This document shows, piece after piece, positions 1 to 8,203 of a DNA stretch of 28,766 nucleotides. Both the position numbers and the translations under genes were made by a program. The number at the start of each line of letters is the position of its first letter. Position 1 is the stretch's first letter. The notes under the pieces were generated by a model. That model had not been told where the DNA came from. It ran no database searches and saw only the letters and a list, made by a program, of their open reading frames with translations. Source of the stretch: JAUVAV01 sp965371665 (lineage in GTDB: Bacteria; Oederibacteriota; JAAXVQ01; JAUVAV01); NCBI GenBank assembly GCA_965371665.1, contig CBDUZI010000032.1, positions 1 through 28,766 on the forward strand, read 5' to 3'.

Positions 1-13
1 GGGGGAAGAGTGC

Positions 14-53
14 TCAAAATCCGATTTTGTGCCTAAGTCCGACAGGCTCCTAG
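14..53. repeat. Right end of a MITE-like dispersed repeat
   Basis: The segment ends in CAGGCTCCTAG at 43-53. The element in the pst operon ends in CAGGCTCCTGG at 10610-10620 and, in inverse complement, starts with the same block at 10465. The left part of this copy lies outside the window or is lost. This is a pattern match of a terminal block only. Confidence 0.45.
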
Positions 54-70
54 TAATGTAAATACTGCAG

Positions 71-93
71 GGGGCAGGTTTTAACCCTGCCCC
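71..93. repeat. GC-rich hairpin
   Basis: GGGGCAGG at 71-78 pairs with CCTGCCCC at 86-93 around a 7-base loop. No T-run follows on either strand, so it looks like repeat debris and not a terminator. Confidence 0.5.
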
Positions 94-317
94 TACTTGT
101 TTATGCTGACAATTGGGGCAAAACCAACATCCCCGGCACAAGAACGCTAAACATGGTTACAGCATTCCACAAAATGTCCAGGCCAACAGTGCCACAACTT
201 AGATTTGTTAGGATAGCGTAGTTTATAGATTTCACAAGACGATTCTCCCAGCGTTCTATCAAATTACCTTCAGAAACAGGTTGACTTAGATGCCTGGCTG
301 GAAGAATATAATTCAAA

Positions 318-932
318 ATGGACTCGTTAAGGAAAAATATACCGGCATCGAAAAACACTGCATATTTCAAAGTTCGCCGCAATCTTAAACCGGCATGGTT
401 CTTTTATCTTGTATTCGGAGCGCTGGCCCTTGGTGCCGCTATAGCGTTCTTTTTTAACCACACCGCCGGTTGGGTATTTGGTGGTTGTTTTGGCGGAATA
501 TTTGCCTTAATGCTGCTTGATCATCTGGCGCCTGGCAGTTATTACTTGATCTCCGAACAAGGGATTCTGGCCAAGAGAACGTTCAGCAAACATTTGTTTT
601 TGTGGAAAGGGATCAAAAGCATTGCTAAGCTCGATTGCCAAAAAGCTGCGGCTTTGGCCCATCAGTCTCAGCTTGCCGAAACCGAAGCGATTGGTGGACT
701 GGATATCGCACAGAGCATCAAGGCTCGAAAACAATTGGGGAAATTGCTCTTGTATTGTACGGTACCATTTGTGTTTTCAGAATTTTCTGCTGGTATCGAA
801 ATAGCGATCATCAAAACTAATGCCGCCACCCAAGGGGAATTCATTCACCTGGTAACCCAAGCGGGCGCAAGTTATTTATTGAGTCCCCAGGATTGCAACC
901 GATTTATGGAACAGACTGTATCCCGCAAGTGA
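318..932 (+). CDS. Predicted membrane protein, two N-terminal helices, PH-like soluble part
   Basis: This 204-residue protein is not one I recognise by name. Two adjacent hydrophobic segments lie at about residues 26-46 and 50-67, which predicts a helical hairpin in the inner membrane. They are followed by a soluble domain starting YYLISEQGILAKRTF and WKGIKSIAKLD, a pattern of alternating strands that recalls bacterial PH-like (bPH) domains, where a short membrane anchor precedes such a segment. The fold is an inference. Codon use and composition are like the chromosomal genes and unlike the AT-rich gene after it. The ATG at 318 has only a weak purine stretch (GGAAGA) about 13 bases upstream. 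The gene stands alone: 200 bases of hairpin repeats separate it from the next one on the same strand. Confidence 0.65.
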   Translation: MDSLRKNIPASKNTAYFKVRRNLKPAWFFYLVFGALALGAAIAFFFNHTAGWVFGGCFGGIFALMLLDHLAPGSYYLISEQGILAKRTFSKHLFLWKGIKSIAKLDCQKAAALAHQSQLAETEAIGGLDIAQSIKARKQLGKLLLYCTVPFVFSEFSAGIEIAIIKTNAATQGEFIHLVTQAGASYLLSPQDCNRFMEQTVSRK

Positions 933-970
933 CACACCAAATCAGGGTTAGCATAATCAACCAATGTTTT

Positions 971-1112
971 TGTAGGGGCAATTCGCGAATCGTCCAATAA
1001 ATGTAGGGGTAGGCCCCTGTGCCTACCCAATAGTATTAACCACAAAACCGTGCGTTGGCGCGCACCATGCCAAGGACAACCGAATATTGCAAATACCGGG
1101 GACGGAGTCCCC
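971..1112. repeat. Dispersed hairpin repeats between two genes
   Basis: Two copies of a TGTAGGGG box occur at 971-978 and 1002-1009. GGGTAGGC (1007-1014) pairs with GCCTACCC (1021-1028). A second small hairpin, GGGGAC/GTCCCC with a GGA loop, lies at 1098-1112, directly before the ribosome binding site of the next gene. The GTAGGGGCAATTCGCGAAT type of box is a common kind of interspersed repeat in many bacteria; here it appears degenerate. Confidence 0.55.
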
Positions 1113-1130
1113 AAACCCTGGAGATGAAAA

Positions 1131-1874
1131 ATGTGCTGTTTAAACGACAAGGTTGAAAAACCAATTAAAGGTTATAATTACACTCTTGATAATATTGGCA
1201 ATAATGGATTTTATACATTTGCGAGTGATAAAGTAATAGCCCATCTTGATATTTTAGGCACCTCTAAATTTTATGAAGAGCTTAACGATGGAGTGAAAAT
1301 TAATGAAATTAATAACCTGGTTAAAAAGGCTTACTTTGACGGGTATTTGAAAATATTACGAAAATATTCTGATAACCCCAGATATTCAATCCACATAATT
1401 AGCGACGCTGTATTAATTGTGCCTAAATCCGAACCAAAACCTCCACAAGATATAATAACCTATAAAGATTTTTTTAATTTGGTTGTAAATATTTATAAAG
1501 AGATAATATTTCATCATCCATGTAAGGCATTAATAACAAAAGGTCAATATTTTTCTACAGGATTATATAGAAGTGAATTGAACAAATTTCCTGGTGGTAA
1601 CGCTTTCCTTGAATGTCATGCCGCGGATAAGGAAATATGCAAAGGGCCTGGGATTTTTTCGCGATTTAAAATCTCTGGAGATGCTGTTGAATTTACAGAC
1701 GAATGGTGCTTGATTAACTTAGATGGATTTATTAATTATAAGGAAAGAGAAAATATAAGAAAATCAATAATTAAACATAGAGACACCTATCTAAGGAGTA
1801 TTAAAGATAAAGTTTTGCAAGAATACGAACAGATAATCAAGTGGGTTTCAAAGGATAAAGAAAACGAAACATGA
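1131..1874 (+). CDS. Orphan protein with class III nucleotide-cyclase-like fold
   Basis: The 247-residue product has the order of motifs seen in class III nucleotidyl cyclases. A first strand, VIAHLDILGTSKF, has Asp40 where the first metal ligand sits. A second hairpin, IHIISDAVLIV, has Asp92 at the place of the second metal ligand. A later segment, ALITKGQYFSTG (residues 133-144), is followed by FPGGNAFLECHAAD, which resembles the glycine-rich strand and the N/A-S-R-like helix of the family. The C-terminus is lysine- and glutamate-rich and probably helical. GGAG at 1120-1123 is a good ribosome binding site for the ATG at 1131. The gene is visibly richer in A and T than its neighbours and lies between repeat clusters, which suggests transfer. 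Whether it is catalytic, and on which nucleotide, cannot be told here; a degenerate cyclase-like domain of another role is possible. Confidence 0.7.
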   Translation: MCCLNDKVEKPIKGYNYTLDNIGNNGFYTFASDKVIAHLDILGTSKFYEELNDGVKINEINNLVKKAYFDGYLKILRKYSDNPRYSIHIISDAVLIVPKSEPKPPQDIITYKDFFNLVVNIYKEIIFHHPCKALITKGQYFSTGLYRSELNKFPGGNAFLECHAADKEICKGPGIFSRFKISGDAVEFTDEWCLINLDGFINYKERENIRKSIIKHRDTYLRSIKDKVLQEYEQIIKWVSKDKENET

Positions 1875-1888
1875 TTTATTATTTGTAA

Positions 1889-1951
1889 AATCCCCCCGAC
1901 CCCCTTTTCCAAAGGGGGGGACGCAACAAGGTGACTCCGCAGCTTGCTGCG
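1889..1951. repeat. Two-hairpin dispersed repeat, copy 1
   Basis: CCCCCTTT (1900-1907) pairs with AAAGGGGG (1911-1918) around a 3-base loop. About 20 bases further on, CGCAGC-TT-GCTGCG forms a second hairpin at 1938-1951. The same two hairpins, in opposite orientation and with the second one changed to CGTAGC/GCTACG, occur at 13239-13305 before pstS. No T-run follows the first stem, so a terminator role between the two convergent genes is not evident. Confidence 0.65.
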
Positions 1952-1969
1952 AGAAATCACAAGTCAATC

Positions 1970-4459
1970 CTATTTTATATGTTTAATGTATTTTTTATTC
2001 CTGGGATTATCGGGCCAGTTGTGTTTGGGGTATTTTCCTTCGAATTCTTTTTTTACTTCCGGATAGGTTTTCTCCCAAAAACTCTCCAGATCGCGGGTTA
2101 ACTGCATGGTGCGATTGGCCGGGCTGAGAATATCCATTACTATGGGCTGATCGCATACGGTTGGTGTGGTCTGGCATCCAAAGAATTCCTGCAATCGCGC
2201 TGATAGTTTTGGGATATCATCGGTCTGGTAATTCAGGTTTTTCTTGAAGCCTGCGGCCAGGCAAATGACTTCCGGCGCAAGTTCATTGAGCAGAGCTTGC
2301 TGCGCAGGTTTTAAATAACATTTCAATCCATTTAACAATAATTGTTCGGTCCAGACATCCCCACCGGTCCAGTTGCCGACCGGCAACAACCATTGCTCGG
2401 CATGGGCTAATAAGCTCGCTTCACTGAAAGCGGGCCAGTCCGGTTGGGCGCCCCACTTTTCTACAAAGCGGCACCGGGCTAAATAACGTTCCGCAGCCAC
2501 GTTCCAGGGCAATTGTGAAATCCCTTTGGCGATGAGTTTTTTCAATGCTTCTGCTTGAAGCACTTCTTTGGCCGGCACCCTGCCTGGTTGTTCTTTTAAA
2601 ACAATGGAGCCGATTTTTATTTCCGACTTGCCTTTTGGTTTCCAGCCTTTCCAATCAATACGCCAGTATTCTTTGGCTTCGACCGCCGGACTTCCCAATA
2701 ACTCTTTCTGAGTAATGGGAGCAGCTGAAAAGATTTTGGCGTTTTGCTGACCACCATCCAGATCGGCTACCACCAAATATTCCTCTTGCGAGAGGCTGCC
2801 TTTGAGCAAACCGCCTCTGCCGGTTGCCAGCAGCCATCGGGATGTAATCGGATCATCGAGTCTGGTCCGCTTGGCCAACCGGTCGGGATAGGCAGCTAAA
2901 AGCAGACTGCCAACAACCTGAACATTAATATGCAATTCTTTCGGTGAATTCGCTGGTTTGCCCAGCGTGCGTAAAATACGGCAACATTCTTCCCAAATAC
3001 GCTTTAACAAGCCTATGTTGCCACTCTGGGCTTTGCCCTCGGACCAGTCCTTAAATAGTTGAACTCTTTCGCGAAAATCAGGATCACGACGAGACAATAA
3101 ATCATCGCTTTCCAATAAAGCGGCCAGCAATACAGCTGTATCGATAAAATTGGTATCCTTAAAAGCCATGACCATTCTAGCCAATCGGGGATGCAGGGAG
3201 AATCGATTGGTGTGGCGGCCTAAATCTGTAATCTTTCCTTGAGCATCGAGAAGCTCCAGTTCTTTTAATAATCCCGTTGCCTGGGAAAGCGCAGCTGCCG
3301 GCGGCACTGTGAGCCAGGTAAGGTCTGTCGGCGAAGGTGCGCCCCAGGCGGCTGTTTCCAGCACAAGTGGCGCCAAATCAGCTTCGGCTATTTCGGGAAG
3401 AGCAAAAGGTTCGCGAAAATCGGTTTCCTTCCACCAGCGAAAACACAGGCCTGGGCCCAATCGTCCGGCCCGGCCTTTGCGTTGCTCAGCCGAAGCCTGG
3501 CTGATGGACAGGGTGTCCCAGTGATCCATACCAGTACGAGGTGAAAACCGCACCCGCCTTTCAAGACCGATATCCACCACAGCTTTAACGCCGGGAATAG
3601 TAAGACTGGTCTCGGCCACATTAGTGGCAAGTATGATGCGGTGGTTACTGGCATTGTCAGGATCAAGCACCACCCGCTGTTCCTGATGCGGCATCTGGCC
3701 ATGTAAAAGATGAATAGCGTTTTTCAGGGCAGGACATTGTTCTGTCAAAATAGCCTGGGCTTGGTGCATCTCATAGTAACCGGGTAAAAAACAGAGAATG
3801 GTGGCCGGTGCTTTCACCGGCATGTGTGTCAACGCTTCCCGACAAAGCCGGCCGGCAGCTTGCCAGGGTTTTTCCTGAGAAGAAACCGGTGGCCGGTAAA
3901 AGAGCTTTATGGGATGCACTCTGCCGGGTACTTCGCTTAAGGGGAAGCCCGGAAAAACCTCTAAAATTTCTTTTGCCGGTAAGGTCGCAGAGAGCAGGGC
4001 GATTTTTAAATCCGGTCGCAGAATTTTTCTGGTCTCCCAAGCCAGCGCCAGTCCCAGATCACCTTGCAGGCTGCGGGTATGAAATTCATCGAATAAAAGT
4101 GTGCCATAGCCGGACAAGGAGGGATCATTCTGCAGCAAACGGGTCAGGACACCTTCGGTAACCACTTCCAAACGTGTGCGGGAACTTACCCGGGTCTCAA
4201 GCCGGGTGCGGATTCCCACGCTCTGTCCGACGGATTCTGTTAAAAAGGATGCGATTCTCTCCGCGGCCGCCCTGGCTGCCAGGCGGCGCGGCTCCAATAA
4301 AAGAATTTTCCCTTGGTTGAATTCGGGACGCTGCATTAATTTCCAGGGAAACAGGGTGGTTTTACCGGCGCCGGTCTCGGCCACGAGGAGCAGCAGACCG
4401 TCTTTAAGAAATAATCCGGCAATTTCATCCAATTTGGGGGAAATGGGCAGCTTATCCAT
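1970..4459 (-). CDS. hrpB: ATP-dependent RNA helicase HrpB
   Basis: This is a DExH-box helicase of the HrpB family, 829 residues, close to the usual length of 810-850. Walker A is AETGAGKTT at residues 27-35. Motif Ia is EPRRLAARAAAERIA, motif II is DEFH at 124-127, and motif III is LLSATLP near residue 157. The C-terminal RecA domain shows ATNVAETSLTIPGV and QRKGRAGR. The HrpB-specific C-terminal domain ends with LTRDLESFWEKTYPEVKKE and a KYPKHNWPDNP signature. Family members act in the cytoplasm; the RNA substrate is not settled for most. The start ATG at 4459 follows the truncated carbonic anhydrase reading frame by eight bases, and both may be transcribed from upstream with crcB and the DUF190 gene. 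Confidence 0.95.
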   Translation of the reverse strand: MDKLPISPKLDEIAGLFLKDGLLLLVAETGAGKTTLFPWKLMQRPEFNQGKILLLEPRRLAARAAAERIASFLTESVGQSVGIRTRLETRVSSRTRLEVVTEGVLTRLLQNDPSLSGYGTLLFDEFHTRSLQGDLGLALAWETRKILRPDLKIALLSATLPAKEILEVFPGFPLSEVPGRVHPIKLFYRPPVSSQEKPWQAAGRLCREALTHMPVKAPATILCFLPGYYEMHQAQAILTEQCPALKNAIHLLHGQMPHQEQRVVLDPDNASNHRIILATNVAETSLTIPGVKAVVDIGLERRVRFSPRTGMDHWDTLSISQASAEQRKGRAGRLGPGLCFRWWKETDFREPFALPEIAEADLAPLVLETAAWGAPSPTDLTWLTVPPAAALSQATGLLKELELLDAQGKITDLGRHTNRFSLHPRLARMVMAFKDTNFIDTAVLLAALLESDDLLSRRDPDFRERVQLFKDWSEGKAQSGNIGLLKRIWEECCRILRTLGKPANSPKELHINVQVVGSLLLAAYPDRLAKRTRLDDPITSRWLLATGRGGLLKGSLSQEEYLVVADLDGGQQNAKIFSAAPITQKELLGSPAVEAKEYWRIDWKGWKPKGKSEIKIGSIVLKEQPGRVPAKEVLQAEALKKLIAKGISQLPWNVAAERYLARCRFVEKWGAQPDWPAFSEASLLAHAEQWLLPVGNWTGGDVWTEQLLLNGLKCYLKPAQQALLNELAPEVICLAAGFKKNLNYQTDDIPKLSARLQEFFGCQTTPTVCDQPIVMDILSPANRTMQLTRDLESFWEKTYPEVKKEFEGKYPKHNWPDNPRNKKYIKHIK

Positions 4460-4467
4460 CAGGCGGA

Positions 4468-4665
4468 TCAGACACTCGTTTGCAGAATGTGCTGCGCTTC
4501 ACCCGGATTGGTTGAGGCCAGAAGATTGGGTACCACCCGGCTGTCACTGCAGGTGATAAAAAGTGCATCGGGGTTCTGCTGTTTGGCCAGATGGTCGAAT
4601 AATAGATCAAACCCGGCCTCACGCTTAGCGTGGAAGTCCGGAATGCCTGCCGGTAATTTTCGCAT
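4468..4665 (-). pseudogene. Truncated beta-carbonic anhydrase (N-terminal fragment)
   Basis: The 65-residue frame starts well (GGAGGAG ribosome binding site, ATG at 4665) and reads as the N-terminus of a beta-carbonic anhydrase: FDLLFDHLAKQQNPDALF followed by ITCSDSRVVPNLL and NPGE. The CSDSR motif carries the first zinc cysteine and the catalytic aspartate. Immediately after NPGE the family would continue with a RNAGN-like segment and about 130 more residues including the HxxC zinc ligands. Here the frame ends after ten unrelated residues and the hrpB gene begins eight bases later. The remainder is therefore deleted. No enzyme activity can be expected. A residual role as a leader for hrpB translation is possible, because the stop lies so near the hrpB start. 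Confidence 0.85.
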
Positions 4666-4715
4666 TACTCCTCCGGAGACTCACATCAGATGATGATCGC
4701 AAACAATAAAGTAGG

Positions 4716-5066
4716 CTAATTGGTTTTGTCGCGCGTGTCTTTCCGGTAGGCCCACACCTTTACCTTTTCCAGGGTGATCATCCCCTCTTGCATCATGCTG
4801 TCCAGCCGGGGTAAAAAGGCGTGGATTTTATCCTCCTGGTCCACGATTTCGACCACCAGGGGCAAGTCTTCGGACAAACGCAGGATTTTCGCGGAGTGCA
4901 AGTGGCTTTCCGCCCCGAATCCCATAATTCCGCGCAATACCGTGGCCCCGGCCAAACCGGCCTCGCGGGCCGCGCCCACGATGGCCGTGGACAGGGGCTG
5001 CCTCTGAAACCGGTCCTTTTCCCCGAAAAAGATTCTTAACAACGCCGCATCTTGGGAAGCTTTCAT
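4716..5066 (-). CDS. DUF190 family protein (PII-like), CrcB partner
   Basis: The 116-residue protein matches DUF190 (COG1993), small ferredoxin-fold proteins related in shape to PII signalling proteins. Visible landmarks are RIFFGEKDRFQRQPLSTAIV, then AGLAGATVLRGIMGFG, the LSEDLPLVVEIVD strand and ITLEKVKVWAY at the end. DUF190 genes are very often next to crcB, as here: crcB ends 13 bases upstream, and AGGAGAG just before the ATG at 5066 overlaps the crcB stop region, which indicates an operon. A modulating role on the fluoride channel is inferred from this association and is not shown by the sequence. Confidence 0.9.
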   Translation of the reverse strand: MKASQDAALLRIFFGEKDRFQRQPLSTAIVGAAREAGLAGATVLRGIMGFGAESHLHSAKILRLSEDLPLVVEIVDQEDKIHAFLPRLDSMMQEGMITLEKVKVWAYRKDTRDKTN

Positions 5067-5079
5067 GACTGACGCTCTC

Positions 5080-5457
5080 CTATAGCCAGCGGCCTATGGT
5101 CAACCCTGCAAACAAGCAGACCAGGCCCACGCCGTTTTGCGCCGCTAAATTGCCCAGGGCTTTCCACCATTCCGCAGCCTGCAGCAGCGCGCCGGATTCG
5201 AAAATAAACGTCGAGAAGGTGGTAAACGCTCCCATAAATCCCACCAGGATAATCGCCCTGGCTTCACCCGTAATGGTATACCGCATTTCCATGAGCGACC
5301 ACAACACTCCGAAAACAAAGCAACCTATCAGATTGACCGCCAGCGTCCCCCAGGGAAAAGCGCCGCCGGTCCATCGCTGTACCAGCCCGGCCAGTCCGTA
5401 CCGGCTCAGCGTACCCAAGCTTCCGGCCAACGCCAAAAGTAAAATTTTCTGCAACAC
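5080..5457 (-). CDS. crcB: Fluoride channel CrcB/Fluc
   Basis: This is a 125-residue, four-helix membrane protein of the Fluc/CrcB family, which works as a dual-topology dimer exporting fluoride across the inner membrane. Diagnostic motifs are GSLGTLSRYGL at the N-terminus, PWGTLAVNLIGCFVFG in helix 2 and GFMGAFTTFSTFIFE in helix 3, which holds the pore phenylalanines and polar track. The start is GTG at 5457, preceded by GGAGGGG about eight bases away; no in-frame ATG fits better. It is followed directly by the DUF190 gene. I looked upstream for a fluoride riboswitch and did not find its conserved core, so control by fluoride at the RNA level is not supported. Confidence 0.93.
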   Translation of the reverse strand: MLQKILLLALAGSLGTLSRYGLAGLVQRWTGGAFPWGTLAVNLIGCFVFGVLWSLMEMRYTITGEARAIILVGFMGAFTTFSTFIFESGALLQAAEWWKALGNLAAQNGVGLVCLFAGLTIGRWL

Positions 5458-5693
5458 GGATATTTCCCCTCCCGCGAATTGCCTCGATTATGTTCCTGAA
5501 TGACCATAAAAGTCAAGCCGCGATCTCACTGCCCTGCTCCCCAAGTACCATCCCGTTTACATTTCAGGTCACTTTTCACTACCTATAATAGCATTAATTG
5601 CTGTATACTTTAATTCTTAATTAGAGGAAACATATCTTTCCTCGGGAAAATCAAAGCTTTTCCTTATTTTAACGAAAACAGGAGGATAAAAAC

Positions 5694-6380
5694 ATGGAAA
5701 ACAGCGCTACCACAAATAACCTGCCGCTTATCGGAGATCCGGCACCGCAATTCAAGTCCATCACAACCCAAGGCCCGATTGATTTTCCCAAGGATTACAA
5801 GGACAAGTGGGTTATTTTATTCTCCCACCCGGCTGATTTCACCCCCGTCTGCACGACCGAGTTTATGGCCTTCGCCACCATGCATGAGGATTTCAAGGCT
5901 CTCAACTGTGAACTGATCGGACTTTCTATTGACAGCCATTTTAGTCATATCGCCTGGCTGAGAACCATTAAAGAAAAAATCGAATATAAAGGCATGAAAA
6001 ATGTAGAAGTGAATTTTCCGGTTATCGCGGATCTAAAGATGGAAGTAGCTAAAGCTTTTGGCATGCTTCAGCCTAGTGCCAGCGATACGCAAGCTGTGCG
6101 GGCCGTATTTATTATAGACCCCAAATCCAAAATACGGGCCATTCTTTATTACCCTTTATCCAACGGCCGAAACATGGAGGAGATTAAACGGTTGTTAACA
6201 GCCATGCAGCGCTCTGACGCCCACCAGATTGCCACACCTGCCAATTGGCAGCCAGGCGAAGACGTGATTGTTCCGCCCCCGGGTTCCTGCGGCGCCGCAA
6301 AAGACCGCATGGCACAAAGCGGTAAAGACATTCACTGCTTGGATTGGTTCTTATGCCTGAAAAAGGATCCCGGGAAATAG
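5694..6380 (+). CDS. Peroxiredoxin, Prx6/AhpC-TSA type
   Basis: The 228-residue protein is a thiol peroxidase of the Prx6-like group, reducing hydrogen peroxide and organic peroxides in the cytoplasm. The peroxidatic cysteine lies in HPADFTPVCTTEF near residue 53, with the conserved Pro and Thr of the active site. The ADLKMEVAKAFGML and AVRAVFIIDPKSKIRAI segments are typical, as is the long C-terminal arm with PANWQPGEDVIVPPP. Three extra cysteines near the C-terminus (GSCGAAK and IHCLDWFLC) could serve as resolving residues, as in archaeal members. A strong AGGAGG lies seven bases before the ATG. The AT-rich region before it has TATAAT at 5584-5589 as a possible -10, without a good -35. The gene converges with phoR; the hairpin between them has its T-run only on the minus strand. 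Confidence 0.93.
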   Translation: MENSATTNNLPLIGDPAPQFKSITTQGPIDFPKDYKDKWVILFSHPADFTPVCTTEFMAFATMHEDFKALNCELIGLSIDSHFSHIAWLRTIKEKIEYKGMKNVEVNFPVIADLKMEVAKAFGMLQPSASDTQAVRAVFIIDPKSKIRAILYYPLSNGRNMEEIKRLLTAMQRSDAHQIATPANWQPGEDVIVPPPGSCGAAKDRMAQSGKDIHCLDWFLCLKKDPGK

Positions 6381-6387
6381 GTGAGTC

Positions 6388-6425
6388 AAAAAATATCGGA
6401 CATTATGGGAAACATAATGTCCGAT
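6388..6425 (-). terminator. Intrinsic terminator after phoR
   Basis: A perfect 13-bp stem (6395-6407 with 6413-6425) closes a GGAAA-complement loop of five bases. Read on the minus strand, it is followed at once by TATTTTTTG (A-run at 6388-6393 on the plus strand). The stem starts at the phoR stop codon, so it terminates the pst-pho transcript. On the plus strand no U-run follows, so it is a poor terminator for the peroxiredoxin gene. Confidence 0.85.
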
Positions 6426-8200
6426 TACAAACCCGGCAGCTTAAGGGTAAAGACACTGCCGCGGCCCGGGGTGCTCTCCACGGATACGGACCCGCCGTGC
6501 GCCTGCGCGATATGCTTGACAATGGCCAGGCCCAAGCCCGTTCCGCCCAGCTCGCGGCTGCGGGCCCGGTCGACCCGGTAAAAGCGCTCAAAAATCCGGG
6601 TGAGGTGCTGGCTCTCGATTCCGCCTCCCTGGTCGCGAACGCGCATTACTACTTCCGCGCCGCTGCGCTCCGCCTCCACGGTTATTACTTTTCCCGGCTC
6701 GCTGTATTTGACGGCATTATCAATTAAATTGATAAGCGCCTGCTCCAGGAGAGGTATATTGGCTTGCGCGCCAAGGTCTTCCGGGCAGTCAAGCTTAATT
6801 TCATGCTTTTGGCTTGCAGTCCGGGCCTCGTAAAGCAGGATGACCGATTTTAGAACATCCTGTATCTTACAGCTTTCCTGTTGAATCTCTTTTTTCTCCG
6901 CTTCCTGCTCAATCCGCGAGAGATTCAAAAGATCTTCAATAATGGCATTGAGCCGCTCAGCGTATTTTAAGATTATTTCCAGGAATCGCCGGCTCTCTTG
7001 GGGCTTGTTCATGGCCCCGTCCAGCAGGGTTTCCACAAAACCCTGGATACCGGTAATCGGCGTTTTAAGTTCATGGGAAACATTGGCCACAAAATCCCGG
7101 CGCATTCCTTCCAAACGGCGCAGACGGGTTATATCATTTAATACTATCAGCGCGCCTATGCCTTGTCCCTGCTCATCCCGCAGAGTAGTGCCGTGAACAT
7201 GCATGAGACGTTCGGTGTTATATTTATAAAGAACGATCTCGTCTTCCAGAACAGTGGGCGAGGCCAGGGTTTTGGTCACAAAACCCTGGAGATCCGTATT
7301 CCTCACCGCCTCCTGGAGGCTTTGCCCCCTGACCCGGCCGGTCTGGATCCCGAGCATATCGACGGCAGAGCTGTTTATATTGATAATGCATTCATCAGCA
7401 TCCACTGCCAGAACACCCTCCACCATGCTGGACAAAACCGCTTCCTGCTCATGACGCTGCCGTAGTATGGTCCGGATGCGCTCATCGAGTTGGCCGGCCA
7501 TCTGGTTTAAAGTCTCGGCCAGTCCGCCGATCTCCTCTGAATTGGGGATGGGTAATTTATGGTTAAAATCCCCTTGGGCAAAACGTTCCGCCCCATTTTT
7601 CATTTCCCTTAGGGGGCGGCTGATTTGATAGGAAACCGCCAGGCTGACGGCTGCTGCCAATAAGGCAATAAACAATCCTGCCAAAGCCAGCTTCAGATAA
7701 AACCCTTTTAAAGCGTGTTGGATAGAGGTTATGGGAATCGCCAGCCGGATAACCGCCGGTATGCTATTGCCGCGGATATGGGGAATAGCAAGATACATCA
7801 TGTCTTTCCGCAAGGTATGGCTGAACCGGTTGGATATTCCCACCTGGCCGTCCAGGGCGGCCATAATCTCGGGCCGGTCCGCATGATTATCCATGCGAAC
7901 GGGATTTTCTTGGGAGTCGCCCATGACCTTTCCGGATGGAAGAATTATTGTGATGCGGGCGCCCACAGTTTGGCTTAATTCCTGGCAGAGCCGGTTAACC
8001 GCCGTGCTGTCTCCGGCGGATATGCTTCCCCGCATCTCTCTTTCTACGAGGCCGGCTTGAGATTTAAGATGGTGCTTAATTTCCGTCAAATATGATTGGC
8101 GTAAAACCCCGGCGGCAATCCAGCTGATGGCTAAAAGAGATACCAGTATAATCAGCAGGTAGGATGGATAAAGCTGCCAGAGCATACGCTTTTTTCGCAT
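6425..8200 (-). CDS. phoR: Phosphate-sensing histidine kinase PhoR
   Basis: The 591-residue kinase has TM1 at about 11-33, an extracytoplasmic region of some 130 residues, TM2 at about 168-190, a HAMP domain (191-243), a PAS domain (about 252-360), and the HisKA/HATPase core. The phospho-accepting residue is His376 in FVANVSHELKTPITG. The ATP-binding site shows the N box (NLIDNAVKYS), G1 (DQGGG), F (FERFYRVDR) and G2 (GTGLGLAIV). The large extracytoplasmic domain makes it resemble the PnpS/PhoR kinases of Gram-positives and deltaproteobacteria more than the short enterobacterial PhoR. It phosphorylates PhoB, whose gene ends three bases upstream, and is probably restrained by PstSCAB-PhoU when phosphate is ample. 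It is the last gene before the terminator. Confidence 0.93.
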   Translation of the reverse strand: MRKKRMLWQLYPSYLLIILVSLLAISWIAAGVLRQSYLTEIKHHLKSQAGLVEREMRGSISAGDSTAVNRLCQELSQTVGARITIILPSGKVMGDSQENPVRMDNHADRPEIMAALDGQVGISNRFSHTLRKDMMYLAIPHIRGNSIPAVIRLAIPITSIQHALKGFYLKLALAGLFIALLAAAVSLAVSYQISRPLREMKNGAERFAQGDFNHKLPIPNSEEIGGLAETLNQMAGQLDERIRTILRQRHEQEAVLSSMVEGVLAVDADECIININSSAVDMLGIQTGRVRGQSLQEAVRNTDLQGFVTKTLASPTVLEDEIVLYKYNTERLMHVHGTTLRDEQGQGIGALIVLNDITRLRRLEGMRRDFVANVSHELKTPITGIQGFVETLLDGAMNKPQESRRFLEIILKYAERLNAIIEDLLNLSRIEQEAEKKEIQQESCKIQDVLKSVILLYEARTASQKHEIKLDCPEDLGAQANIPLLEQALINLIDNAVKYSEPGKVITVEAERSGAEVVMRVRDQGGGIESQHLTRIFERFYRVDRARSRELGGTGLGLAIVKHIAQAHGGSVSVESTPGRGSVFTLKLPGL

Positions 8201-8203
8201 AAC

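Larger units (their letters stand above)
1..317. other. Non-coding left flank with repeat debris
   Basis: I see no credible gene here. The stretch holds the end of a MITE-like repeat (14-53), a GC-rich hairpin (71-93), and then about 220 bases with no recognisable signal up to the start at 318. A minus-strand open frame crosses 101-382, but it has no family resemblance and overlaps the start of the better supported plus-strand gene, so it is left out. Confidence 0.5.

Noticed and set aside
101..382. Minus-strand open frame of 93 codons at the left edge
   Set aside because: It overlaps the start of the plus-strand membrane protein gene, has no ribosome binding site of note and resembles no family.
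318..1874. The membrane protein and the cyclase-like protein as a two-gene Pycsar-type defence pair
   Set aside because: They differ strongly in base composition, are 200 bases apart with repeats between, and the membrane protein shows no recognisable cyclic-nucleotide-binding domain.
1889..1920. Intrinsic terminator between the cyclase-like gene and hrpB
   Set aside because: The GC-rich hairpin has no T-run on either strand, and the same composite occurs in the pstS leader, so it is better explained as a dispersed repeat.
5458..5693. Possible fluoride riboswitch upstream of crcB
   Set aside because: I could not find the conserved core of the crcB motif on the minus strand between the crcB start and the peroxiredoxin gene.
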